Below are positions 1-6,841 of a stretch of 20,128 nt of DNA, piece by piece. Position numbers and translations under genes: made by a program. Every line of letters begins with the position of its first letter. The stretch's first letter is position 1. This DNA comes from Acidobacteriaceae bacterium. GTDB taxonomy: Bacteria > Acidobacteriota > Terriglobia > Terriglobales > Acidobacteriaceae. Below the pieces are notes generated by a model. It saw nothing but the letters and a program-made list of their open reading frames with translations, had not been told where the DNA came from and ran no database searches. Where the stretch lies: contig JASIJX010000069.1 in assembly GCA_030049955.1 (NCBI GenBank), positions 1 to 20,128 of the forward strand, given 5' to 3'.

Positions 1-326
1 CCATAGAGCTCTACGGGAGCAGGGGCATCAGCGCCCTCGTCCATCCACGCGGTAGCAAAAGGCACGAGGGCAAGCCAGAACAGCAGGTTCATATTGGCCC
101 ACAGTGTTAAACCCGTTACGCGTTCGGTTGCCTGGAGAAGATGATGATGGTTGTTCCAGTAGATTGCGATGTAGATAAAGCTCAAGGCGTAGCTTAATAA
201 AACAGGAAGAACAGACCGGAGCGCCGCAAAGGTGGTTGCGTGCGGTACCTGCATTTCCAGAACCATGACGGTGATGATGACCGCCAAAACCCCATCGGTG
301 AACGCCTCAAGGCGACTTTTGCTCAT
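1..326 (-). CDS. TMEM175/DUF1211-type membrane channel, 3'-truncated by window edge
   Basis: The first 108 codons of a leftward gene; the C-terminus lies outside the window. The protein opens MSKSRLEAFTDGVLAV, the signature of the bacterial TMEM175 (DUF1211) family, where an R-x-x-x-F-[ST]-D motif in the first helix lines the pore. Here the motif reads FTD instead of the commoner FSD. Three hydrophobic segments are visible: the first helix, one around residues 37-55 (LPVLLSYALSFIYIAIY, followed by WNNHHH), and one around 75-92. WNNHHH is also typical of the family. Known members are potassium-permeable channels of the inner membrane; that function is taken from the family. The ATG (324-326, complement) is preceded by GGGAG about 10 nt upstream. 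The zinc-finger gene lies 75 bp upstream on the same strand, so the two may be cotranscribed. Confidence 0.82.
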   Translation of the reverse strand, partial: MSKSRLEAFTDGVLAVIITVMVLEMQVPHATTFAALRSVLPVLLSYALSFIYIAIYWNNHHHLLQATERVTGLTLWANMNLLFWLALVPFATAWMDEGADAPAPVELY

Positions 327-401
327 CTGCCACGCTCCCGGCATCCAGTTCTGACGTTCGTCTAACCCACGCCCGTCCGGCGCATGCTGAGCAATTCCGC
401 T

Positions 402-752
402 TTAGTGCAAATGCGATTCCCAGTCGGCCGGAACTTTTTTCACCGGGCCGGGAACGGGCTGATCTTCAGGATGCCATCGAGGAGGCGCAAGCTTTTCGCC
501 GTGGACGGTCTGCTGTGTTTCGTAGCTGTAGAACCAGGTTTCGCCCGGCTCAAAGCTGGCGATGATCGGGTGGCCCGTAGCGCGAAAGTGCTTAGTCGCG
601 TGCTGGCTGGGTGAGCTGTCACAACAACCCACGTGTCCGCACTCCGTGCAGCGCCGCAAGTGCAGCCACCATCCGCCGGAAGCCAGGCACTCCACGCAGC
701 CATTGCCGCTGGGCGGAACATTGGGATTCATTCCCTTTCGCTCGGATTTCAT
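402..752 (-). CDS. UBP-type zinc finger domain protein
   Basis: A 116-residue soluble protein that is essentially one zf-UBP domain. It has CVEC near residue 20, then WWLHLRRCTECGHVGCCDSS, a pair of His in the HATKHFRATGH stretch, and the GETWFYSY segment. These are the Cys/His ligands and aromatic residues of the family. In eukaryotes this domain binds the free C-terminus of ubiquitin; in bacteria it stands alone and its ligand is not known. I chose the ATG at 750-752 because GGAG sits about 8 nt upstream and the coding sequence before it lacks family resemblance. A second in-frame ATG seven codons later (MNPNV) is possible. It diverges from the DUF5996 gene, with about 180 bp between their starts, and lies upstream of the channel gene on the same strand. 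Confidence 0.85.
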   Translation of the reverse strand: MKSERKGMNPNVPPSGNGCVECLASGGWWLHLRRCTECGHVGCCDSSPSQHATKHFRATGHPIIASFEPGETWFYSYETQQTVHGEKLAPPRWHPEDQPVPGPVKKVPADWESHLH

Positions 753-930
753 GGTTGGTTCTCCAGCCAAATAGAAGGGTTTGGCGTGCGAGCTTCGAAA
801 CGAATTCCGCACGCCCGATGTTGACGAGCATACGCTACCCGATACCTTGACATCGAGCTTCGTTCTGCGCATCGTAGAGGTACTCGCGCGCTGCGCACTG
901 CACCTGCGATCTGCCGTAGGAGGTGCTTCC

Positions 931-1884
931 TTGTCACATCCATTGCCGAACTTTGGAACATGGCCCGATCTTGCATGGGATCAGTGGAAAGACACTGCCG
1001 AAACCCTGCACATGTATATGCAGATCGTGGGCAAGACACGCCTGGCTCTTACGCCGCTGCAGAACCACTGGTGGAATGTTCCGCTCTACCTGACGGCGCG
1101 GGGGCTGTGGACCTCGCCGATCCCGACGCCCGACGGCCAGATTCTTGACGTTGAATTCGACTTTCTCTCGCATGAGGTCATCTGCCGCACCAGCCTTGGA
1201 GAGATTCGCAGAATCGAACTGGCGCCCAAGCCCGTTGCCACATTCTTCCAGGAGTTCACCGCAACGCTCGCATCGCTTGGGATTCACGTGACCATTGACC
1301 CCATGCCAGCGGAAGTCGCAGATCCCATTCGTCTCGATCTGGACACGGCGCACCGCAGTTACGACCGCGACGCAGCCTGGCGGTTCTGGCGGGCGCTGAT
1401 CATTGCCGACACGCTCCTGAAGCGCTTCTCCACCAATTTTTATGGCAAGATCAGCCCCGTTCATTTTTTCTGGGGCTCCTTTGACCTTGCCGTCACGCGC
1501 TTCAATGGCAAGCTGGCGCCGCCTCGTCCCAATGCCGACAGCATCCAGGCCGAGGCCTACTCGCACGAGGTGATCAGCGCCGGCTTTTGGCCGGGAAATG
1601 GCGGCTATGGCCGCGCTGCGTTCTACGCGTACGCAGCGCCCGTTCCGGATGGACTCGGGAAAGTTGTCCTCAAGGACAGCGGCGGATTCAACGAGACGAT
1701 CGGAGAGTTTGTGCTCGATTATGACGCCGCCAGAAAGACACCCAATCCTGCAAGAACGGTCCTCGAATTTCTCGAAGAGACCTACTCTGCCTCGGCAGAC
1801 CTTGCCAGGTGGGATCGAGCGAGCCTGGATCGTAAATTCCGTTTCGAGCATAAAGGCAGTGAGAAAATTCCGTTTCGGCCATAA
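931..1884 (+). CDS. DUF5996 family protein
   Basis: A 317-residue protein matching the DUF5996 family. Recognisable stretches are WPDLAWDQWKDTAETLHMYM near the N-terminus, LTPLQNHWWNVPLYLTARGL, FDFLSHEV, a central FWGSFDLAVTRFNG, and SHEVISAGFWPGN. The family is common in soil bacteria and has no assigned function; no catalytic motif is evident and there is no signal peptide or membrane segment. The start is a TTG: TAGGAGGT (917-924) lies 6 nt before TTG (931-933), and the conserved domain begins just after. An upstream in-frame ATG/GTG would add about 50 residues without family resemblance. The last residues (KIPFRP) lie in a short tandem duplication, so the natural C-terminus may have been altered. 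Confidence 0.8.
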   Translation: MSHPLPNFGTWPDLAWDQWKDTAETLHMYMQIVGKTRLALTPLQNHWWNVPLYLTARGLWTSPIPTPDGQILDVEFDFLSHEVICRTSLGEIRRIELAPKPVATFFQEFTATLASLGIHVTIDPMPAEVADPIRLDLDTAHRSYDRDAAWRFWRALIIADTLLKRFSTNFYGKISPVHFFWGSFDLAVTRFNGKLAPPRPNADSIQAEAYSHEVISAGFWPGNGGYGRAAFYAYAAPVPDGLGKVVLKDSGGFNETIGEFVLDYDAARKTPNPARTVLEFLEETYSASADLARWDRASLDRKFRFEHKGSEKIPFRP

Positions 1885-1894
1885 AAGCAGCGAG
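1834..1894 (+). repeat. 31-bp imperfect tandem duplication at the DUF5996 stop
   Basis: Two 30-nt copies (1834-1863 and 1865-1894) with period 31 share 26 of 30 positions; both begin AAATTCCGTTTCG and end in GAG. The period is not a multiple of three, so the second copy is read in another frame by the DUF5996 gene and supplies the stop (TAA, 1882-1884). In the first copy the frame reads KFRFEHKGSE. Read in the equivalent frame, the second copy gives KFRFGHKSSE and stays open to 1930. Confidence 0.8.
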
Positions 1895-2443
1895 GGCCAT
1901 GCTTGCTTTGGAGCAAGTGGGCAAGCGTAAATCCACTCGTCCATCCTGATCTGCCGGCGTCGTCGAAACGCGACGGAATCTGCTTGCGCGCGGTCAGCTT
2001 CGCCTGCTTCATCACGATCGCTGCTTCTGTTGCAATGACTGCTCTACGACGCAGGCGCGCAGCGGTCCAACTCTCTGCGTTGCAATTTTTTACTTGACAT
2101 TCCGTTTTGTTTCGGACACGATTGCTCTCGTTTCTTAGATACGCAGGAATCTCTCTGGAACGAATCCTGAACGGACATACGGGATGAATCAGGACGTGCG
2201 CAGTTTGCACCGACCTGAGCTGGTTAACAGGACAGCTAGTATTTTCCCAGCCCGCTTTGTTCAACCCTGGAAAAAACGGTAGGCGCTGATGCGATACGGA
2301 GCCGCTTTGCGGCTGCCGTCGGCTGCACATTGCAGTAGTTGATGCTCTCGTGCCCAGTTGAACGCGTGCGGCGTGCGTGCCCGCTCAGTATCGTGCGCGC
2401 CGCTCGTGATCGGAGTTAAAATCCGCTCGCTCGAGGTGTGTCT
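1885..2443 (+). other. Intergenic region of about 560 bp
   Basis: I see no confident gene here. It holds the right half of the tandem duplication, a promoter-like element (2094-2122), and a 32-codon ORF at 2184-2282 (MNQDVRSLHRPELV..., rich in basic residues) with only a weak ribosome site. A small hairpin AGCCGC-TTT-GCGGCT lies at 2300-2314 with no T-tract. Longer ORFs on either strand have compositions (Arg/Ser/Pro-rich) typical of chance frames. Confidence 0.5.
2094..2122 (+). promoter_or_regulatory. Putative sigma-70-type promoter
   Basis: A perfect TTGACA (2094-2099) is followed after 17 nt by CACGAT (2117-2122), which matches three of six -10 positions including the key A2 and T6. It faces the central gene block but lies about 320 bp before its first start, so a long leader would be implied. 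The call rests on the consensus -35 and the ideal spacing. Confidence 0.35.
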
Positions 2444-2956
2444 ATGCCGCCCTCGGTCAATCTTGCAGGATCCTGGAAGCTGCTCGCCTGGCGCCGCATC
2501 GAGCAGGATGGCTCAACTACATACCCGCTTGGCGAAGATGCCACAGGCGTGTTGATCTACGCGGCCGACGGAAGCATGGCCGTGCAGATGACCGCGGCGC
2601 ATCGTCCTGCTATCCGTTCTGAAAATGCGCTCGGCGGCGACCTGCACGAGCGCGCCCAAGCCTACTCAACGTGCCTCGCCTATTTCGGCACGTGGGAGGT
2701 GCAGGCCGACACGGTCATTCACCGGCTCGACGCCAGCCTCTATCCCAACTGGTCCGGCACGCTGCAATCGAGGCCATTCGAATGCGACGGTTCCACACTG
2801 GTGCTGCGGACGCCGCCTTCCAGCGGCAAAGATGGAACCGTGGTGAATGAAATGTCCTGGTCACGAATTCCGACACGGGTTTCGACGCCGGCTACTGCGC
2901 GAGACCCGACAGTCGATCGGACCGCTGACTCGGCACTGGCCAAGTCAGGCGACTAG
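2444..2956 (+). CDS. Lipocalin-like domain protein
   Basis: A 170-residue protein with the lipocalin-like fold signature (Lipocalin_5 type): LAGSWKLLAWRRIEQDG at the N-terminus, TYPLGEDATGVLIYAADGSM, then YSTCLAYFGTWEVQADTVIH and LYPNWSGTLQ. Members are small cytoplasmic beta-barrels, often found beside oxidoreductases; the ligand is unknown. The domain is complete by about residue 140, and the remaining 30 residues (TRVSTPATARDPTVDRTADS...) are a polar tail. ATG 2444 is preferred because GAGGT (2433-2437) sits 6 nt upstream; an in-frame GTG at 2438 would abut that site. It lies 52 bp before the GH15 gene and probably opens the central operon. No signal peptide is visible. Confidence 0.7.
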   Translation: MPPSVNLAGSWKLLAWRRIEQDGSTTYPLGEDATGVLIYAADGSMAVQMTAAHRPAIRSENALGGDLHERAQAYSTCLAYFGTWEVQADTVIHRLDASLYPNWSGTLQSRPFECDGSTLVLRTPPSSGKDGTVVNEMSWSRIPTRVSTPATARDPTVDRTADSALAKSGD

Positions 2957-3008
2957 ATGCCAAGCGGCGCATCACGCACAAGACACGAAACGCGATGAGG
3001 AGGAATCC

Positions 3009-4436
3009 ATGAGCACAGCCACTATCGAAGCATCCGCTGTTGCAGCGGCGCCCGGCGCAGCCGTCCCCAGGCGGCATCACATGCACATCCGTGCCAGCGT
3101 GGCCACACCCCTGGCCACCATTCCGCGCGTGGGTCCGCAGATCATCGCACCCAACGGCGACTTCACGCGCATTGCGGAACACATGTTCTTCCTCATGCTG
3201 CGCAACGTCTCCAGCGACGGCTTCGCTTTCACCGATCCTCTGCACGCGGGAATCTTTTCGCTTCCCGGCTGCATCATCGCCGCGCCATCGTTCCCCGCCA
3301 ATACCGCGGGCATCGACCAGGATTACGTCTACAACTGGGTGCGCGATGCGGCACTCACGACAATGGAAATCGCCGCTGCCAATATTCCTCCTGTCGCGGC
3401 GAAGGGCGGGGTTGAGCCGCTCATCGACTATGTGAACTTTGCGCAGCTCTGCCAGAACAATGCGACGCCCACCATGGGCCACGCCTGCTTCACCGTCGAC
3501 GGCGAATCGCGCCCGTGGACCGAGCAGAACGATGGGCCGGCGCTGCAGTCTATCGCCGTGCTCAACGCGTACAATCAGCTCGACGCAGCGACACAGGCCA
3601 AGGCGAAGGCGCTCGTCACGCGCAACATCGAGTACCTGCTCGATGTCTATCAGCAACCAACCACCAACCTTTGGGAAGAGCATCAGGGCCAGAGCTTCTT
3701 CGCGCGGTCCGCGCAGCTCCGCTGCTTCCAGCTGATCAAGAAGAACTCGATCGGCGTGACTGTTCCACCGGCAATCGATGACGCCATCCAGTGGCTGCAG
3801 TCGGCGCTCGCGCAACACTGGAACGGAAGCATCTATGTCTCGTTGCTGCCCGCGCCGCAGGGCTACGACCCGAACATCGACATTCTCTGCGCCTGCATGT
3901 ATGGCGCCATTCCCTGCACCGATACAAAACTGCTGGCGACAGCAGCGCGGCTGCGCAGCCAGTGGGCAGACGATGGCTCGCCCTACCAGTATCCGATCAA
4001 CGCAGCCGACCACAAGCTCGGCCTCGGTCCGCTGCTCGGCCGCTATCCCGAGGATACTTACGACGGCGACATGGCGGACACCACGCAGGGCCGGCATCCG
4101 TGGGCGCTGTGCACCTGCAACCTAGCTGAGCTGTACTATCGCCTTGCTCACACCATTCCGCACCTTGGCAGTGTGCCCATCGACGACTTTTCTCAAGAGT
4201 TCTTCAATCAGGTGGGTGTAACCAGAGACACGCCTCTCGCGCAGGCGGCCAAGAGCCTGCAGGGCGCAGGCGACGCCATGATCGAGGCCGTGCTCTACCA
4301 CAGCGATCATCTGGAGCTCAGCGAGCAGTTCGATGGCGTTACCGGATATGAGAAGAGCGTGAAAAACCTTACCTGGAGCTATGCAGCATTCCTATCTGCC
4401 GTGCGCGCAAAGAGCGGCCTGAATGTGGAGGGATGA
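3009..4436 (+). CDS. GH15 family glucoamylase-like glycoside hydrolase
   Basis: A 475-residue glycoside hydrolase of family 15 (glucan 1,4-alpha-glucosidase type), an inverting exo-acting enzyme that frees glucose from non-reducing ends. Family motifs in order: DQDYVYNWVRDAALT (103-117), QNDGPALQ (173-180), NLWEEHQGQSFFARSAQ (220-236) containing the catalytic acid (Glu223 by analogy with the fungal enzyme), GRHPWALCTCNLAELYYRLA (361-380), and SEQFD (438-442) with the catalytic base Glu439, then VKNLTWSYAAFLSA. The (alpha/alpha)6 domain is complete and no starch-binding domain is present. The N-terminus is Ala-rich without a signal peptide, so it appears cytoplasmic, which is unusual for a starch-degrading enzyme and fits a small intracellular glucoside as substrate. 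ATG 3009 follows GAGGAGG by about 5 nt. The next gene starts 6 bp after the stop. Confidence 0.88.
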   Translation: MSTATIEASAVAAAPGAAVPRRHHMHIRASVATPLATIPRVGPQIIAPNGDFTRIAEHMFFLMLRNVSSDGFAFTDPLHAGIFSLPGCIIAAPSFPANTAGIDQDYVYNWVRDAALTTMEIAAANIPPVAAKGGVEPLIDYVNFAQLCQNNATPTMGHACFTVDGESRPWTEQNDGPALQSIAVLNAYNQLDAATQAKAKALVTRNIEYLLDVYQQPTTNLWEEHQGQSFFARSAQLRCFQLIKKNSIGVTVPPAIDDAIQWLQSALAQHWNGSIYVSLLPAPQGYDPNIDILCACMYGAIPCTDTKLLATAARLRSQWADDGSPYQYPINAADHKLGLGPLLGRYPEDTYDGDMADTTQGRHPWALCTCNLAELYYRLAHTIPHLGSVPIDDFSQEFFNQVGVTRDTPLAQAAKSLQGAGDAMIEAVLYHSDHLELSEQFDGVTGYEKSVKNLTWSYAAFLSAVRAKSGLNVEG

Positions 4437-4442
4437 TCCGCG

Positions 4443-4913
4443 ATGCAGCAGACCATCGAGAATTTTCTCGGCCTGTCGGCGCTGCTCACCGGCTTTGGCA
4501 GCGTGGTCCTCGCCGGCACCGGGATGACGGGCGAGTACCTTCGCACGCTCGCCGTCGCGCTGCCCACGGGAGTTCTGGAGGAGCTACTGGCTGGTTATGC
4601 AAAGCTGCCTTCCGGAGGCGCACACGATGCCGCCATCGAGTCCATGCTCCAGGATCCGAAACTTGGACCGGTGGCCCGGAACCTGATGTTGCTCTGGTAC
4701 ACAGGCGCGTGGACCAGTTTGCCCGCGATCTGGCACGACGTATACGGCGCCGCGCCGGCTGATAAATCGGGCGTGGTTTCAGCCGAAGCCTATCAGGCAG
4801 GGTTGCAATGGATTGCAGCCGGCGCACACGCTGCGGGCAGCGCGCAGCAGGGCTTCGGAGCGTGGAGTCTGCCGCCGGACTTATCGAATCTGCCACCGGA
4901 GAGGAGCCTGTGA
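4443..4913 (+). CDS. Sorbitol-dehydrogenase-type small subunit (FAD-SLDH family), copy 1
   Basis: A 156-residue protein resembling the small 'hitchhiker' subunit of FAD-dependent sorbitol/fructose/glucose dehydrogenase complexes. Seen features are FLGLSALLTGF at the N-terminus, LGPVARNLMLLWYTGAW in the middle, and AYQAGLQWIAAGAHAAGSAQQGFGAW near the end. These parallel the family's LLTGR, LFAFYSG and W-x-x-IGAHPPG blocks. In known complexes this subunit carries a Tat signal and escorts the folded flavoprotein across the membrane; no twin-arginine or hydrophobic signal is present here. Its stop overlaps the GMC start (TGATG at 4911-4915), so the two are translationally coupled and are probably partners. 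GGAGGG lies about 10 nt before the ATG. A second copy lies at 9845. Confidence 0.65.
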   Translation: MQQTIENFLGLSALLTGFGSVVLAGTGMTGEYLRTLAVALPTGVLEELLAGYAKLPSGGAHDAAIESMLQDPKLGPVARNLMLLWYTGAWTSLPAIWHDVYGAAPADKSGVVSAEAYQAGLQWIAAGAHAAGSAQQGFGAWSLPPDLSNLPPERSL

Positions 4914-6751
4914 TGGCCGCATCCCCGATGTCTCCCGAGGTCCAGCACGATGTTGTGATCGTCGGCGCGGGCGTTGCAGGCGCGCTGGTGGCCAAGCATC
5001 TCACGCGCGCCGGATTTCGTGTGCTGGTGCTCGAAGCCGGTCCTGATACCGCGGCCAGCTTCGACGGCTACATGCAACATCTGGCGCAGTTCTACGCAGC
5101 AGCCAGTAAGGGTCCGGAGTCCGCGTGGACACCTGACCCCAACGCGCCGCAACCCGATACTGCAAACCTGCGTAACAACGATGGCTATTTCGTGCAGAAG
5201 GGCCCCGATCTTTACGGCAGCAGCTATACGCGCGCGCAGGGCGGATCGACTCTGCACTGGCTGGGCGTGTGCCTGCGCATGCTGCCGGAGGATTTTGCGC
5301 TGCGTACGCATTACGGCGTAGGCCGCGACTGGCCGCTCACCTATGAGCTTCTCGAGCCTTACTACCGCAAGGCCGAGTACGAAATCGGCGTCTCGGCGAA
5401 CGTCGAGGACCAGCGGTATTTCGGTCACATCTTTCCGCGCGATTACGACTATCCCATGGAGCGCGTTCCGCTGAGTTACTCCGACCAGGCGCTGGCTACG
5501 GCCATTAACGGCATGAAGGTGCAACTTGGCGGCGACCCGATCGCGTTGCAGGTGCGCAGCTACCCGGCTGGCCGCAACTCCACGCCGCGCGGCAGCTATC
5601 AGCCGGTGGCAGCCGCCGATGTGCGGGGTGGGGGCCAGGTAGTTCCCATGTACATCGGGCAGCGCTGCGCCGGCAACACCTCCTGCACGCCCATCTGTCC
5701 CATCCAGGCCAAGTACAACGCGGGAAAGACTCTGGCGCAGGCGGATCGCAGCAAGCTCGAGGTGCTGGCGCGAGCCGTAGCTTCCAAAATCAACGTTGAT
5801 GCGGCAACGGGCCGCGTGGAGAGCATCACATACCAACGCTACGGCAGCGATGGCGTGACAGCGCACACGGCCAAGGCGCGCATTTATGTGCTGGCCGCGC
5901 ACGCTGTGGAGAATGCCAAGCTGATGCTGGCCTCCAGCCTGGGCGGCGGCAGAAGCCCGGTAGGCAAGACACTCATGGATCATCCGGCGCTGTATGCGTG
6001 GGGTCTTGCGCCGCAGCCGGTCGGCGCGTTTCGCGGGCCACTTTCTACCGCAGGCATTGAAGACCTGCGCGGCGGCACATTCCGAGCCTCGCATGCTGCC
6101 TTCCGTTTCGACATCGGCAACGATGGCTGGCGTGCCACCACCGGCGCGCCCGATTCCACCGTATCCGAGGCAGTGCTCAACCAGGGTCTCTGGGGTCAGC
6201 GGCTGCGCAGCCAGCTTGCCTCCACGCTTTCGCGCCAGGTGCGCTTCTCGCTTGCTGTCGAGCAACTGCCGGACACGGATAACGCCGTCACCATCGACCC
6301 GCGCTATACCGATCCGCTCGGCAATCCGCGGCCTGTCATCAGCTACGCGGTTGGCGTGTACACGCTGGCCGGCATGTTCGTCGCCACCAGCGTTTACAAA
6401 CAGATCTTCGAACGAGCCGGCATTACCGACTGCAGCACCGCAAGCGACAGCCTGTGGTTTCCTTCCGCGCAGTTCGGCACCACAAGGTTTCATTACCACG
6501 GCATGGGCCACTTCTCCGGCACGCATGCCATGGGCACGCACCCGGGCGACTCCGTTGTCGATACCTCGCAACGCGCGTGGGGGCACCCTAACCTTTACCT
6601 GGTCGGTTCAGGCAGTTTTCCCACCATGGGCACATCAAACCCCACGCTGACGCTGGCTGCGCTAGCCATCAGAACAGCGGAGCGACTGGTGAGCGAGCTC
6701 ACAACCAGAGAGCAGATCGCGCAGCCGGTAGCGGCGGCGAATCGCGGCTAA
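4913..6751 (+). CDS. GMC-family FAD-dependent dehydrogenase, copy 1, with [3Fe-4S]-type Cys motif
   Basis: A 612-residue GMC oxidoreductase. The Rossmann FAD motif is VVIVGAGVAG (14-23) with E41 at the end of beta2. The stretch GGSTLHW (110-116) matches the family's second flavin segment. The C-terminal domain carries GHFSGTHAMG (532-541, active-site His) and GTSNPTLT (573-580, active-site Asn). C252-x5-C258-x3-C262 (RCAGNTSCTPICPIQAKY) matches the cysteine pattern that binds a [3Fe-4S] cluster in FAD-glucose dehydrogenase alpha subunits, so electrons probably leave by the cluster instead of going to oxygen. The probable reaction is oxidation of a sugar or cyclitol hydroxyl to a ketone or lactone; the substrate is unknown. 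There is no signal peptide. It starts inside the stop of small subunit 1. It aligns clearly along its length with the next gene. Confidence 0.85.
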   Translation: MAASPMSPEVQHDVVIVGAGVAGALVAKHLTRAGFRVLVLEAGPDTAASFDGYMQHLAQFYAAASKGPESAWTPDPNAPQPDTANLRNNDGYFVQKGPDLYGSSYTRAQGGSTLHWLGVCLRMLPEDFALRTHYGVGRDWPLTYELLEPYYRKAEYEIGVSANVEDQRYFGHIFPRDYDYPMERVPLSYSDQALATAINGMKVQLGGDPIALQVRSYPAGRNSTPRGSYQPVAAADVRGGGQVVPMYIGQRCAGNTSCTPICPIQAKYNAGKTLAQADRSKLEVLARAVASKINVDAATGRVESITYQRYGSDGVTAHTAKARIYVLAAHAVENAKLMLASSLGGGRSPVGKTLMDHPALYAWGLAPQPVGAFRGPLSTAGIEDLRGGTFRASHAAFRFDIGNDGWRATTGAPDSTVSEAVLNQGLWGQRLRSQLASTLSRQVRFSLAVEQLPDTDNAVTIDPRYTDPLGNPRPVISYAVGVYTLAGMFVATSVYKQIFERAGITDCSTASDSLWFPSAQFGTTRFHYHGMGHFSGTHAMGTHPGDSVVDTSQRAWGHPNLYLVGSGSFPTMGTSNPTLTLAALAIRTAERLVSELTTREQIAQPVAAANRG

Positions 6752-6841
6752 GGCTGAGCACGAAAATTTTCCCCTCACTGCAGTTGTTTCGGGCTCGTCT
6801 CCGGCAGAGGCCGGTTGATATCCCAGGGCAGGAGGAGCGAC

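Noticed and set aside
1902..1917. Hairpin CTTGC-TTTGGA-GCAAG after the DUF5996 gene
   Set aside because: Only a 5-bp stem and no T-run follows, so a terminator call is not justified.
934..1944. Long leftward ORF opposite the DUF5996 gene
   Set aside because: It is antisense to a clear family gene, is Arg/Gly/Cys-rich and has no motif; a shadow frame of GC-rich coding DNA.
1782..2330. 182-codon leftward ORF covering the left intergenic region
   Set aside because: Composition is unnatural (Arg/Ser-rich, no motif), it runs into the DUF5996 gene on the other strand, and it lacks a ribosome site.
2892..4097. 401-codon leftward ORF opposite the GH15 gene
   Set aside because: Antisense to intact GH15 catalytic motifs with no recognisable domain of its own.
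4793..6586. 597-codon leftward ORF opposite GMC copy 1
   Set aside because: Its composition (Ala/Arg/His/Val-rich, no domain) is that of an antisense frame; the sense frame has full GMC motifs.
6801..6814. Hairpin CCGGC-AGAG-GCCGG between the GMC genes
   Set aside because: A 5-bp GC stem is common by chance in this DNA and no T-run follows; the genes are more likely cotranscribed.
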